A stretch of 64,000 nucleotides of DNA from Nymphaea colorata. Lineage: Eukaryota; Streptophyta; Magnoliopsida; Nymphaeales; Nymphaeaceae. The translations under genes were made by a program, and so were the position numbers. Location of the stretch: positions 12,412,571 to 12,476,570 of the forward strand of contig NC_045138.2 of assembly GCF_008831285.2 (NCBI RefSeq), read 5' to 3'. The notes beneath the pieces were generated by a model, which did no database searches, was not told where the DNA came from, and worked only from the letters and a program-made list of their open reading frames with translations. Within the stretch, counting starts at the first letter, position 1. The number at the start of each line of letters is the position of its first letter. Shown here piece after piece: positions 13,801 through 24,175 of this stretch.

Positions 13801-16800
13801 AGGCAACATACATGTGTTGCCATTAGAGGGTGAATGTGGATTGGTGCTTGGGCGATTTTCTGCACCGCCACCCACTGGAGGTTGGTTCTCAGAATGACCT
13901 AGCGTAGATAGATCACACATTGTTAACACATCCCTTAACATCCCCATGATCGCATGTTGATATGCTAAGATCGACTAGACATGCAGGTCGATATCAGTGA
14001 TTCTCTAGCTGAGTTCTTTGTAGCTCTTCTCAACCCTGTACAGACGTCCCGCGATGGTCTAATGGTCTTCCTGTGCCTGCTTTCGAAGGCCATCAAGCGC
14101 TGCCAAAGTTTCTTTAGTAGTCATCAGCTCTGATGCCAATGGTAGTGTCGGCCACCCTAAACACACATTAACAGGCACATAGAAACAGAAATAACCCTCT
14201 AAGCTACGGTTACTAAAATTGCATTCATCAAAATCATATAATCGGATTCACCTGCCCGCAAGGTATTTATATGGTGAATACATAGATGGGTGAGGATACT
14301 GAACCCAAGACCCACTTATTGACCTCTTATGCTAACTTGTGGTATTTGTTGAAAGGGGCCTCAACTCCCCATGTCTATCAATCCTAGAGACATTCATGGA
14401 ACATATCTGCATCAAAGTCAATTGGAAGTATAAATTGAAGCAATGTTTTCTGTATCGTACGATATGCTTGTATATCATAAACGTATCATCAGCATGATAC
14501 GATAGGGGTAAAACCACAAATATATCTATAGTCTCCCTCTTCTTCAGACGATACTTCCTCAGCAACCCCTCTTTAACAAACCCAGCCTTTTCCAGGACCC
14601 ACTGTGATCCCACATGCGGAATAATGGCAATGGTGTCGATCCTTTCAATCTCTAGGAACTCTCAGAAGATCGCAGAGATGGCCATCTTCACGGTTTCCAT
14701 GGCGATGCCTTTGCCTCAATTCTCAGAGGCTAATCTAATGCATACCAAATCTCTCCCCAACAACACTCAATGTCCAAGCCCTGCTTGAAACTTGAAAGTC
14801 ATTTGGCCGATGGGGCGGCCGTTGAGGCAGATGGCCTTGGCGCATGGGTGAGCGATCAGGAAACTCTCAAGGAACGATTGAACATCCTCTTTGCACTGAA
14901 AAGCATCTCACCAACACAGTTAAGCTACGCAATCGTAGGCGAGCCATGCCATGACATCCAAGAGGTCGACAAGCTCAAACGGCCAGAGTGCGATGCAGAG
15001 TTCCTTCTTCTCCTCATCAAATGAGAGGGAGGGTGCGATTGAGAGAGAGAGAAAGGAGGGGGCAACGACTCAGGGTATACGCTATGCTACTTTTGTGATA
15101 CATTACGATATGGCCTATAGGTCAGCCCGCCTATACGCATTACGTTATGCCTTTCACAACCCGACTGATATGCGTTGCGGTATGCCTTTTACAACATTGT
15201 ATTGAAGACATGAAAACTACTTAAGAATTTTAATATTTAAAATATTAGTGTGGGTTTTCTAAAATGATGGTAACAATTGGAAAACATATAGTATTTCCCC
15301 TAGTACATCTAGGGATTAGGTTGGCACTAACTTCACCAGTTGCAACAAGTGTCGAGAGAGCATTTCCAACTATAAACATTATCAAAAACTTGGCTTCGTA
15401 ATAAAATGGGAAATGAAAAACTTGGCTTCGTAATAAAATGGGAAATGAACGGATTAATGATGCATTGGTTACTTACATTAAGAGGGACACATTTTATAGT
15501 ATCAGTGATGAATTGATTGTCCACTGTTTTCAAAACATGAAAGCAGACAAGGCCAATTTTAAATTTTGTTCATGACTATGGTTTTTTTATTTGCATTTTG
15601 GAGGTCAATTGCAAATTTGTTCATATCTATAGTCATTTGATTTGCTTTTTTGGAGGCCAATTGTAAATTTCTTCATATGACGCCAATTGTAAATTTTTTC
15701 ATAACAATAACTATTTGATTAACGAATTTTACGTTTCTTCACAACTATAGCTATTTGTTTCATTTTTTTAACTTGCAAGTTTTCTCATGTACTATGTATT
15801 AATGCCCCTCAACTCAAATATTTCTTGACAAAGCTGAAAATCTAGAGAAAAAGTCCGACAATTTTTTAGAAAAGAAAAAATTCCTAAAAATTAGGAAAAA
15901 ATAAAATAAATAAAAAACTGACAAGAAAACACAAAAAAATAACTTGATAAAATTATCAAAATGATGCTTACAAGTGAGTGTATGTTTGTTAAAATGCAAA
16001 AATCTCAATGGCACATGAGCTAGATCTGGGCGAAATGCTAATTTAAATTTAAACTTACCTTGAACGGAGTTAAAGTTAACAACTCAAACCTTGTTTTAAC
16101 TTTTAAGCGTACAGTCAGATCTTAACTAAACATTTGCATATGAAAACAACCATTCAAACTCGAAAAGAAGTAAATCTATATACAAGATTAAGAGCTAACA
16201 TATAGTTGTTACGAATTAACATTCTAGAAATGTGAATTTAATTATTTAAGCTCATTAAATAACTATTTGAACACAAAAATATGCATTTATACATACATAT
16301 GGTGGTATCCTTTCAGAAAAATGGTTAATTTTGCAAAAAGTTTCAAAAACATACTTTGCCTTTATGAAAATTACCAAGCAGAACACTTAAGTTTCAGAAA
16401 ATCTTCATAAGCATGTCAGCTTTTCTCAAAACCTTGCAACATGCCTAGTTTTAGGATTTCTCAGAGCCATGCTTAAATTTTGGGGAAAAAAATTCTGGAA
16501 CAAGACTAAATGTCCATGTATTTACAAAGATGTGTTCTATGAGCAGTTGATCTGTTGTATACTGTCTAACATAGTCTATCTTAAACACATTTGAGTTAAG
16601 AGAGGTGTATCTTTGAGCATTTGTTTATCGACTATGCATGAAAATGCAATTTTTCAAGGCATGTTTCTTAAACATGACAACATTAGGTACATTCTCGTAG
16701 TCGTTTTAAGCACAAGATTATACACACTACATGCACGTACAGAACTAGTAGCACCATGTTGATGACATCTTCAAGATCCTTAAGTTTGTTGCAAGCAACA

Positions 16801-19462
16801 AGCTTGTAGAAAATAAATAAATAAAAAATGAGATCTACCTGGTCAAAGTAAAAAGTAACAGGAATACTTACATAGTTTTGGAAACTGAAAGTGCTTACAA
16901 AGGAAAGAAACAATATTTCAAGACATGCAGTAAGGCTTTCAGGATAGTCCAAAGAAGGGAGATGCTAAAGAATGAAGATAATTTAGGCTTCACCCCTTGA
17001 CTGCTTGACATATGCATACGAAAAGGAGTCAGCAAGCAACTCCTTTAGGAGGAACTACTACTTGATTATGAGAAACAGAGATCTTCTATTTCCCCTAAAA
17101 TTCAACTCATTCTAAGGCCTAATCCCACGGGCAGCATACCACTATTGTTGCTCAAAACTGTTTACTTTTCATAGACATATTAATGCTAACCATGCAGTCA
17201 GCAATATTCAAAGGCTACATCAAAGCAGTTTAAATTATTCATTAAATAAAATAGCATAAACTTGTGTAAAAAAATACAAAAATCAAAAGTATATTTTTAA
17301 CCAAGATTGAAAATGACACATATTAATTGACAATGCAAGATAGAAATGCACAATACCTCCTGCCGGTTGTGGGATAATGCTCACATCTTCCATGATCCCC
17401 ATTGTTAGAACTGTTTCCACGTCTCTTTTTCCTTGTTGGAGACTATAGACCTACACATAAATAATACACAATGGTGAATAAACCCCGGATGGAAAGAACA
17501 AAGAGAAACTTCTTCCTGCCACTACCCGTGAGCCCATAAATGATAGAAACCCATATGGGATAAGCCAAGTGCATCTTGCATTGTCAGTCTTTACACAAAA
17601 GCTGGAAAAAAAAAAACATTTATAGGCTGTTTCTACATGTCACTCAACAGAGACCGAACCTAGAAAAATTTGTGAAAGGAGGGTTTTATGGCACCCTTCA
17701 TTTTCTGAAAACCTAGTCACCCACAAAAAAAAAAAAAAAAACTCTTTTTTCTTGGTTGCTTAGCATTTGAATTTTGAATGGTTTAAAAGGAATCAAGGAT
17801 ATATGCAAGATGAAGTGGTAACAAATTATAGTTACATGTGTGTATGTGTGTGAGGAATCTCTGACAACCTCAAAGCCAGAAGATAAAGAAGCACTACAAC
17901 AGGCAGAAGAACCATAAAATACTTGAAGACACATAGAGATCCAGAAGGATATGAACCAGAAGAAATTCAAGAGAAATATATCATATTTGACTGGATGTGC
18001 CAATTGATTTTCCAAAGGCCGATAGAGACATCATTAGCTACGCTGTTTTAGCAAAACTTACAATGAGGAGTAAGAAAAAAGGGGTATGGACCAATGGATC
18101 CACACTTCACATGCCTATGTCTGTGCCCTAGAGTTCCCTGTTTTTGGCTGTGCAAAATGCAAATTATGGTTTTGCTGTGAGTACCAAGTAGTCAGAACAT
18201 TAATTATCAGATTTTTAGCAAATGCTCTATATGTTTACTTGGAAAGTTCAAGAAGTAATGACTCGCTAGGAGTGGCAATTATTATGAGCTACCAGTTTAG
18301 ATGAATTACAAGAGCCATAAGGCAGCAACTATACCATGTCCATTGCAGAAACGGGAGCCTCTCTTGCTAACATGTTATTTAGTTCTAGAAAGACAGGAAT
18401 GTAGATGACATTCCAAATGCAAAAAGATTTTCACCAAATTTTTCGATGTGCCCATTATTACAATGAGAAATCAAATACCAAAATGCCTTATATATACATG
18501 AGAAAGATTTATGAAAATATGGTTTCAAAGCCATATCAAGGAAATACAAGAGGAACAAATCATTGTGGTAGCTGCTGGTTACCAAAGTGCACTTAGCAGG
18601 GAAAAACACTAACTCACACACACTTTAACCCTCCAAAAAATGGTTAAATAGGTTCCATTAACTTCACTGCTTAAGGGGACTACACAGCCCCAAACTATTT
18701 ATAAGGGTGACCACATATACAGGTCACAGCCTGGACTATCTGGTAGTAGGGATGCCTGATCACCTGCAAGTTAGCAACCAATAAATGCACACCCACCCAA
18801 CTCCAAGTTAGGCCAGAAAAGCCTCTCACCGAAAGGTGATTCTCATTAATCATGTGTAACCCTGACAATGACAGAAAAGGTCACCACCAAGGATGCCATG
18901 GCCACAGTGCATGCCCAGTGCGAGCGGATAGTGGAGGCGCTGGACTGCGCTGGACAGTTTTGGTGGATGGACGCAGAGCTTCGATCGTCGGCTGAATGGG
19001 TTGGAGGGAAGATTAAACATGTCCATAATGAAGCAACAGGCGATAAACCCCATGCTCCGAGAAATATTGAAGTCGGATAACTGTACCCCTCATTCTAAAT
19101 GCACAGAGACAGACGACTATGGAGGTAGAGGTCCAGGCAGTTCATCGCAAGGGTCTGGAATTGCAGCATGGAAGCCGGCAAAAATGGAGTTCCCTCATTT
19201 CACCGGTGAGGACCTGATAAGTTGGGTTTTCCGATCCAAACAATACTTTGATTGTCAGGCAATCACCGACAACCAGAGGGTCAACCACACAGCAGTGCAT
19301 TTCAAGGGACCAACCATTCACTGGTACACAGATATTATATATATATATATAGACACACACACACACACACAAGAAAAGAACATTATAAAACATAGAACGG
19401 TTCACATTTTACAGAGACAAAGAGAGTGCCAGCATCTGCAAATACTTCACTACCTCTGCCTC

Positions 19463-19497
<35 letters not shown>

Positions 19498-21941
19498 TAG
19501 AGCGCGAGAGAGAAGGATAACTAATTAAGCACAGAGGTTAAAAGTACATTAAAGGAATGCCAATAAAAGGGGAAAAAAAAACATTTTAAATGAAAATTCA
19601 AAACATTAGTTTTTTCAAAGGGGCATACTTTGGTACTAGATCGGTTAACTGGTCCCCATCATGTGCCCAACCAATTAATACATTTCTGCTTACATGTATG
19701 TGCATCTTTATACGTATATTACTGATATTATTAGTCAAATGACTTAGACAAACTCAAACAGGCTAGTCTAACTAAACGAGTCCATCTAGGGCCTTGACCA
19801 ATCTGAGTCCAACTTCGGATCTTTTACAACAAAGGCTCCTAAAGACATTCTCAATCCTTAGAATTCAAGGTTCCAAAATAGGAAGCTAATACAGAAAAGA
19901 GATCAGATGCACCATTTCTTCATGTTTTCCAAGACAACCACTTCTATACAAAACTACGAAAGGCATTCTTTTTTCAATGTATCCATAAGAATCATATTTG
20001 TGACACAACCACACTATAGCATCCACGGAGAAGTCAATTAGATAAGACTGATAAGTAACATGAAAATCAAAGATGAGCTAGATACAACTATATAAGGATC
20101 TTTCCAAACACACCTGCCCCTTTTTGGTTGTTAGCTGTTGAAGTATTGTGTCAGGCTTTGTCTTTCCAGTAGTTGGCTCACCACTAACCTTATATAAAAA
20201 AAAAAAAGAGTTTGTTATTAATAAGAAAAACTCAATTGAATATGCACTAGAAATGCAAAATAAGAAGGTAAGATCATTACGTTCTCCTATCAAGGAAACG
20301 AATGGCTATGTTGTTCACTTCAGCCTCTAAAACTTTTAGTTTAAGGATTCCACCAGAAAGCATCTCAACAACTGACACCTACACTCAAGAAAAACAAATG
20401 AGACAGCTAAGCAAACTAGCGCAGGTCCAATTTTGTGGAAGAAGTCAATGCTCAACTTCAAGAGGATGAGACATTGGGCTTCACATGAAGAAACAAAAAC
20501 AAACCGTTCCAAAGAGGCCACGCTCCATATACCACCCATTGATGGAATCTACGACTTCATCCAAGTGCCTAACATTGACAATTTTTCCTGCACAACTTGA
20601 TAACACACGTTACTAAATTAAAGGAACAAATCCTTCAATTAAGGAATTGACAACAATGTCAAAGGAAATGATAACCAAAAGAGTAGACCAGTCCCTTCTA
20701 AGGAACCTACCATATCCATCGCGGAATGCATCTTCCAAAAACTTGGCAGGAAGAACATTTGCTCCTTCACATATCAGGCCTTGAAAGTCTTGATTCGGGT
20801 CTACCTTTTATTACCAAAGAAGTTAAAACTCGGAAAGCAGCAAAAGGAGAAGAAAATGTGCTTTTGAATTAAACTAGAAATATAAATGCTAATCACAAAA
20901 GAAACAAAAGCATATTACTCAAACAGAAAACAGGAATAGTTGACCAAACTTTCACACACTTGATTTTTAGGAATAGCAAAGCGAGAAACATAACACCAAG
21001 TGCATCGGCATATGAATAGGGTAAAGCGATAACCAAATGGAAGCCCGCACAAGAAAAAAATGAAGAATCGAAGAATTGCGAAATGGCAAGAAATGTATTC
21101 ATTCAAAATAACCGAATCACGACAAAAAAGATTTACAACCGTCATGATGTTTCCTTTCCAGTAATCTAAGAACAAAGAAGTGATGCAAGAACGGAATGGT
21201 GGGAATGCGCAACCCCAACGTTAAAATGTTTCCTGGGAAATGAACAGTCCAAAGGAGACAAGAGACTGAACAAATTATTTAATCAAAAGAACACCAAATT
21301 CAATTCCAGAATTATACACAAAGAAGAGAAGAATGACAAAAATGATTTTGCAAAAGACAATCAACAATTGAACAGATGATGAAATTGAAAACCGGCTAAA
21401 ATGGGCGGGAAAAAACCTGAAAAATCAACCGGATGCCATCACGGGTATCGACTGCAACAGGCATGCAAGACGAGAACAACCCACTGTCGATCACCCGGAG
21501 CACATCCTCTCGCACCTCCTTAACGGTGAGCGCTGAATTCGGCCGACAGGCCTTCAGTGCTGCTGTCGCCACGGCCTCCACCTCCTTGTTCTCCAGCTCC
21601 TCTCCATCCTTGTTCCGGACCAGAACCTCGCTTATCAAAACCCTCTCCTCGTCCTCCTTCGTGTGCCGGCTCCCCCGGACAACAGCGCCGCTGACCTCTC
21701 TGTCCGGCGCATTTGCAGCGGCTTTCTCCGGCCTAGATACCACGAGGGAGGAAGCGCAGAAAAGGCCGCGGTTGCCGATATGAGGAAAGGACCGAAGGGG
21801 AATGAAGGCTTTTAGGGCTTTGGGAAGGCTGAAGGGGAACCGGTAGAGGCGACGGTGGACTGGACGCGGGATCTTTATAGAAGATGATACGAAGAGGACG
21901 GAATCCGGGCGGTCCAGGTGAGGGCTTTCGTGTTCCGACAT
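728..21941 (-). CDS. OEP80: OEP80 / Toc75-V, Omp85-family outer envelope protein of plastids (16 exons, 671 aa)
   Basis: This is a beta-barrel protein of the plastid outer envelope in the BamA/Sam50/Toc75 family, thought to help assemble other barrel proteins. Exons in transcription order: 21941-21417, 20804-20711, 20587-20505, 20378-20281, 20183-20114, 17450-17357, 10041-9960, 9847-9812, 3098-2945, 2839-2699, 2155-2085, 1964-1886, 1790-1675, 1555-1408, 1118-1049, 882-728. All introns are GT-AG and phases match, giving 2016 nt with no stop. The POTRA-type region starts near residue 99 ([18 protein letters not shown]) and runs through exon 6. The barrel is in exons 7-16, with the conserved [20 protein letters not shown] stretch in exon 14 and the terminal beta-strand ending [10 protein letters not shown]. 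The Arabidopsis protein is about 730 aa, so the N-terminus is shorter or differs. I took the ATG at 21941, the first in frame with the conserved region. Introns 5, 6 and 8 (2.7, 7.3 and 6.7 kb) are full of transposon remnants, yet the frame is intact. Confidence 0.93.
4213..4559 (-). repeat. 3' LTR of the copia element
   Basis: It matches 5668-6010 along its whole length, with many substitutions and small indels. It is preceded on the minus strand by a G-rich polypurine tract. Confidence 0.8.
4565..4732 (-). pseudogene. copia RNase H C-terminal tail
   Basis: The minus-strand translation gives the typical end of copia polyprotein: [14 protein letters not shown], then [17 protein letters not shown], then a leucine-rich tail. 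The rest of pol is absent. At about 4733 it is joined directly to an inverted piece of gag, so the polyprotein is broken and has no coding capacity. Confidence 0.75.
4735..5150. repeat. foldback: inverted duplication of copia gag
   Basis: The left arm (about 4735-4912) and right arm (about 4950-5150) are inverted copies. The same gag peptide ([18 protein letters not shown]) is read on the plus strand near 4745-4815 and on the minus strand near 5090-5150. The spacer is about 40 bp and contains a further partial copy of the arm end. A transcript would fold into a hairpin of roughly 180 bp. Confidence 0.85.
5017..5621 (-). pseudogene. copia gag fragment
   Basis: From the ATG at 5621 the minus strand encodes a copia gag N-terminus with the signature [18 protein letters not shown] (residues about 19-36). 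After a frame break it continues with [19 protein letters not shown] and the gag motif also found inverted nearby. It is truncated and frameshifted and is not expected to make a functional protein. Confidence 0.75.
5668..6010 (-). repeat. 5' LTR of the copia element
   Basis: This is the partner of 4213-4559. On the minus strand it begins TGTTAGCAGG and ends just before the TGGTATCAGAGC primer-binding site. Confidence 0.8.
6013..6620. repeat. AT-rich insert flanked by a ~20-bp direct repeat
   Basis: A sequence of the form tccaacatcatccaactttt occurs at 6014-6036 and again at 6595-6616. Between the copies lies AT-rich, T-run-rich DNA plus a (TA)n(CA)n tract at 6418-6465. The interior resembles 7380-7770, so both may belong to one repeat family. 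The flanking copies could be a target duplication or short tandem repeats left by recombination. Confidence 0.45.
7191..7352. repeat. tandem duplication of an ~81-bp unit ending in (TA)n
   Basis: The unit (ataaaaacaggcaaaggttt and onward, ending in a TA run) occurs twice head to tail, at about 7191-7272 and 7273-7352, with no difference visible by eye. That suggests recent duplication. It lies in OEP80 intron 8. Confidence 0.8.
7380..7812. repeat. AT-rich dispersed repeat, relative of 6050-6415, ending in (TA)n
   Basis: This is low-GC sequence with runs such as gggaaa, tttttcccgattttttc and gttaaaaacc. The same order of motifs appears at 6050-6415. Both copies end in a long (TA)n tract (here 7782-7812). 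No coding potential is seen. Confidence 0.45.
7835..8245. repeat. segment bounded by gggtacgggtacgg-type repeats
   Basis: GC-rich degenerate GGGTAC repeats occur at about 7836-7905 and 8197-8240, enclosing about 300 bp of AT-rich DNA. I see no clear terminal inverted repeat. Its class is undetermined. Confidence 0.35.
8246..9811. other. OEP80 intron 8, remainder
   Basis: This is AT-rich intronic sequence with no open frame I can assign and no repeat structure I can define. Confidence 0.5.
10042..11842. other. OEP80 intron 6, part upstream of the hAT remnant, with a ~110-bp tandem duplication
   Basis: A unit starting near 10655 (cctttccgctcctctctatc, later ggcagagctcgttcctcc) recurs diverged at about 10763-10875. 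The plus-strand open frame across it (10495-11046) is low-complexity and matches nothing I know. This stretch may be the 5' non-coding part of the hAT element that follows, but I could not find its terminal repeat. A short palindrome (gtgggtggtcacccacac) sits near 10198-10216. Confidence 0.4.
11843..13260 (+). pseudogene. hAT-family transposase remnant (BED zinc finger + DUF659)
   Basis: From the ATG at 11843 the plus strand reads as a broken hAT transposase. A BED-finger-like segment ([12 protein letters not shown], then [12 protein letters not shown]) lies at about 12030-12120. A DUF659-like core follows at 12480-12830, with [33 protein letters not shown] and [11 protein letters not shown]. 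In-frame stops interrupt it several times, for example after the first 25 or so codons and after KAVDAS. The C-terminal dimerisation part is not continuous with it. It sits in OEP80 intron 6 opposite to gene direction. Confidence 0.8.
13291..14160 (-). pseudogene. Ty3/gypsy gag remnant
   Basis: The minus-strand translation gives a gypsy gag in pieces. An upstream helical part (14150-13950) has stops. A proline-rich linker follows, then the gag core [20 protein letters not shown] with QYLECQ (13730-13660), and after a frame break [20 protein letters not shown] and [19 protein letters not shown] (13440-13340). Near 14135-14124 the minus strand reads TGGCATCAGAGC, close to a primer-binding site, so this may be the 5' end of the element. 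No protease or pol is seen. Confidence 0.75.
14520..15024 (-). pseudogene. GNAT-family N-acetyltransferase pseudogene
   Basis: The minus strand reads as a plant GNAT (RimJ/RimL-like) acetyltransferase without introns. In order: [36 protein letters not shown], [16 protein letters not shown], [40 protein letters not shown]. The GKGIA piece matches the usual acetyl-CoA-binding region and VGSQ.VLEKAGF is the classic C-terminal motif. At least five in-frame stops interrupt it. Two stand where the family normally has tryptophan (the .WD and N/YWGKG positions). The lack of introns and the position among retroelement remnants suggest a retrocopy or captured fragment, but the parent may itself be intronless. 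Confidence 0.72.
15285..15580 (+). pseudogene. hAT C-terminal dimerisation domain remnant
   Basis: The plus strand reads [25 protein letters not shown], a stop, [26 protein letters not shown] and FQNMKAD, typical of the C-terminus of DUF4371/TTF-type plant hAT transposases. A 38-bp direct repeat (acttggcttcgtaataaaat and onward) lies inside it, at about 15381 and 15419. This clade differs from the DUF659-type remnant at 11843-13260, so it is probably a separate element. Confidence 0.65.
15581..17356. other. OEP80 intron 6, remainder upstream of exon 6
   Basis: AT-rich intronic sequence with no gene or repeat that I can name. A diverged repeat of the phrase aattgtaaattt...catga appears three to four times in 15555-15760. 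Confidence 0.45.
18868..19330 (+). pseudogene. Ty3/gypsy gag fragment in OEP80 intron 5
   Basis: The plus strand first reads an N-terminal gag-like segment ([16 protein letters not shown], 18898 on). After a frame change it gives [40 protein letters not shown] and FKGPTIHWY, the usual gypsy gag core. It ends abruptly at a microsatellite near 19333. No other retroelement domains are seen. It relates to the gag at 13291-14160 but is more GC-rich and less decayed. Confidence 0.7.
19333..19515. repeat. compound microsatellites (TA)n(CA)n and (TG)n(GA)n
   Basis: The TA and CA runs are at 19333-19371. The TG and GA runs are at 19463-19512. They bracket about 90 bp of other sequence at the broken end of the gypsy gag fragment. 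Confidence 0.9.
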
Positions 21942-23560
21942 CTTTGTCGAGGCTTTTCCGCCGGAAGTCAGTGGCTTGGCGACAGTAAATGGATGGAGCG
22001 GCCACTGGCTCCGGTGCGCGCCATGACTAATAAAAGAGGACCTTCTGGATCATGATGCTAACCGGGTTACATTTCTTGTCCGAAACCGGAATGCCGCGAG
22101 GCCTGTTTTGAGGAAATTTTGGGAACACGTACAATAACTAGCATTTTTATGTTAATAAAAACACACTTAAGTTTTTAAGTAGCTATTCAAAATGATTCAG
22201 AAAATTATTTTTAAAAAGATAATTGCTAAGTCAATTACCATTTTAACTTCTAAAAAATAACATGAAAAAATATCCTTAGCTTCACCACTACAGTTGAGTT
22301 TTTCTTAACAAAATTTTTAAAGAAGAAAAATTACAAAACTGTGCCTGTCGAATTAGTTAATAACAAATGGTTGGCTTAACCCTTTTTTATATATTTCTTA
22401 GATCTTTGCCTCCTAATTATAGAAACTGTTAATAGAGAGGTAAATTAAATAGTTACCACTTGCCTCTATCAAATTAAATTAATAAAAAATTTAACAACAA
22501 AAAAAAGTGCAACTACCACCTGGCAGCATCCTCATGGTCCGGCAAGGCAACCTCGCTGTTTGGCAGGTGTCAAACGACCCGATCCGCCTGATGCTCATTC
22601 CAAGCATGTTGGTCAGCAAATCTGCTGGCTTTAACGGAGTTAGGAATTTTGGTTTGACTGGTATTCATTAAAAAAAAATCTATTATATACAAGTGGGCAA
22701 AGTGTTTAGAGTGTTAATATAAAAATAATAACTTTTGTGAGGCATTGTCCAAATTGCTTATATTATATGTGTACGCATAATTTTGTGTGTCAATATGGTT
22801 GATGACTGTGATATCTTTAGTTCACTGTATAAAAAAAAAAAAAAAAAAAAAAAAAACTTTTAAAAAACTTTTTGTAAAGCAAAATTAAAAATAAAAAGAC
22901 TATCGAAAATATTTTTTAATAAATTACTAAAATATTCTTTCTTCCTTTACTTTAGTGCGCATGGTGCACCCGGGGCCGCAATTTTCTGTCATGCAATACG
23001 ACACCTACTAATGGTATGATCAGTAGTCTGGTAATAAAGCGCAGCAGTTTGGAAGAGAGTGGCATCGTTGGTGAAAGCATTAAAAGCCAATCGTTGCTTA
23101 CTTTTGTTGAGATTGTAGCACGCAGCCTATCCTATGTCCAAATAGCATAAATGCTGTAGAAGAAATGAAGGGTGACAAGATCCTTAAGAAAAAAGATGTG
23201 GAACACAAAATTTAGGGCCTCCACTAATTACAATGTCATTGTCCACGGATCATTATATAAGCTTTAAGGGTGTTCGGACTTGTGAAGATAATAATTAATA
23301 TTAGAATGACTGAGGAGAAGAAGCCTTACATCCCATGCGAAGATATTTACTCAAGACAGTCGTACTAGGCTGGAGATGCTTGATAATGATAGTGCATAAT
23401 TTTTTGTCACATCTTTCACACGTTTATCTACAGTTCTATTGCTTTCGTACCTGTGTTATTTTAGTTCTCGAGAAACCATGCGCCTAATTGCATTGAGATT
23501 AGGGTAAACCAGCAGATTTAGAGTTGGAAAAGTAGTATTTTTTACAGGTTCATAATCGTA
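21942..23560. other. intergenic region upstream of OEP80
   Basis: About 80 bp of relatively GC-rich DNA next to the OEP80 start probably holds its 5' UTR and core promoter, but I see no clear TATA box. Beyond 22030 the DNA is AT-rich and includes a 26-nt A run at 22831-22856. Around 23100-23240 some phrases recall plant PPR or other coding sequence, but frames do not hold, so I make no call. Confidence 0.45.
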
Positions 23561-23955
23561 TTTGGTTTTTCGAATATTCACATATTCGGGTTCGAATTCA
23601 GATTTAAATTTGAATAAACAAAAGTCATATCTGAATTCGAATTTGAAATTTGATTTTATAATCTGAATCCGATTTTTGTATTTTTCTGAATCCAAATTTT
23701 AAATCGGATTTTGCCAATTTTAAAAATTTAATAAAATTAAATATAGGATATTTTTCTAAAAATGAATCTGATCCAAATCTGTATCTAAATCCGAACTAAT
23801 ATTTATGTATATCCGAATCTGGTCGGATGTCATTTATTAAATCCGAATCCGATCTGATTTCTTAATCGAATATTAAATTTTTTTTCTAAATCAGATTTTT
23901 TTTTGGATCGAATCGGTCGGATATCCAATTCAAATCAGATATATTGGCATCCCTA
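23560..23955. repeat. degenerate (aaatccgaatctgat)-type low-complexity repeat
   Basis: Short imperfect repeats of aatccgaatc, aattcgaattt and tcggat on both strands fill about 400 bp. This simple-motif structure is common in plant repeat ends. I cannot assign it to an element. Confidence 0.6.
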
Positions 23956-23959
23956 GACT

Positions 23960-24175
23960 AAAGTGGGGTACCATAACTGGTAGGATTGGTGGGCTAGAGA
24001 CGCTGGTCGTGAGTTCGGTTCTCATGAGGGTTGTGCATCTATATTGTAAACGATGGATGCATTGACTCCAATTAACAGATGTCTAACTTGGACCCCGAGG
24101 ATAAGGGGGAGGTTTGGCCCCTTCAAGGTACCTCCAACCCTCTGGTTAAGGTACCTCCAACCCTCTGGTTAACCC
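23960..24175 (+). mobile_element. SINE-like sequence with tRNA-type promoter box
   Basis: At 23975-24030 the sequence reads ggtgggctagagacgctggt, then gagttcggttctcatgagg. This resembles the A box and B box (GTTCRANNC) of a tRNA-derived SINE. The 3' body ends with a perfect 24-bp tandem duplication (ggtacctccaaccctctggt, twice, 24126-24173). I see no flanking target duplication, so the call is tentative. Confidence 0.4.

Noticed and set aside
21433-21783. Plus-strand 116-codon frame rich in serine and threonine
   Set aside because: It is the complement of OEP80 exon 1, whose minus-strand frame has the conserved POTRA sequence.
21733-22005. Minus-strand frame starting [10 protein letters not shown] as a longer OEP80 N-terminus
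   Set aside because: It is in a different frame from the conserved OEP80 coding sequence and cannot be joined to it without a frameshift.
23040-23400. Possible PPR-like gene fragment
   Set aside because: A phrase resembling YNVIVHG is visible, but neighbouring frames do not continue the repeat, so the match is too short.
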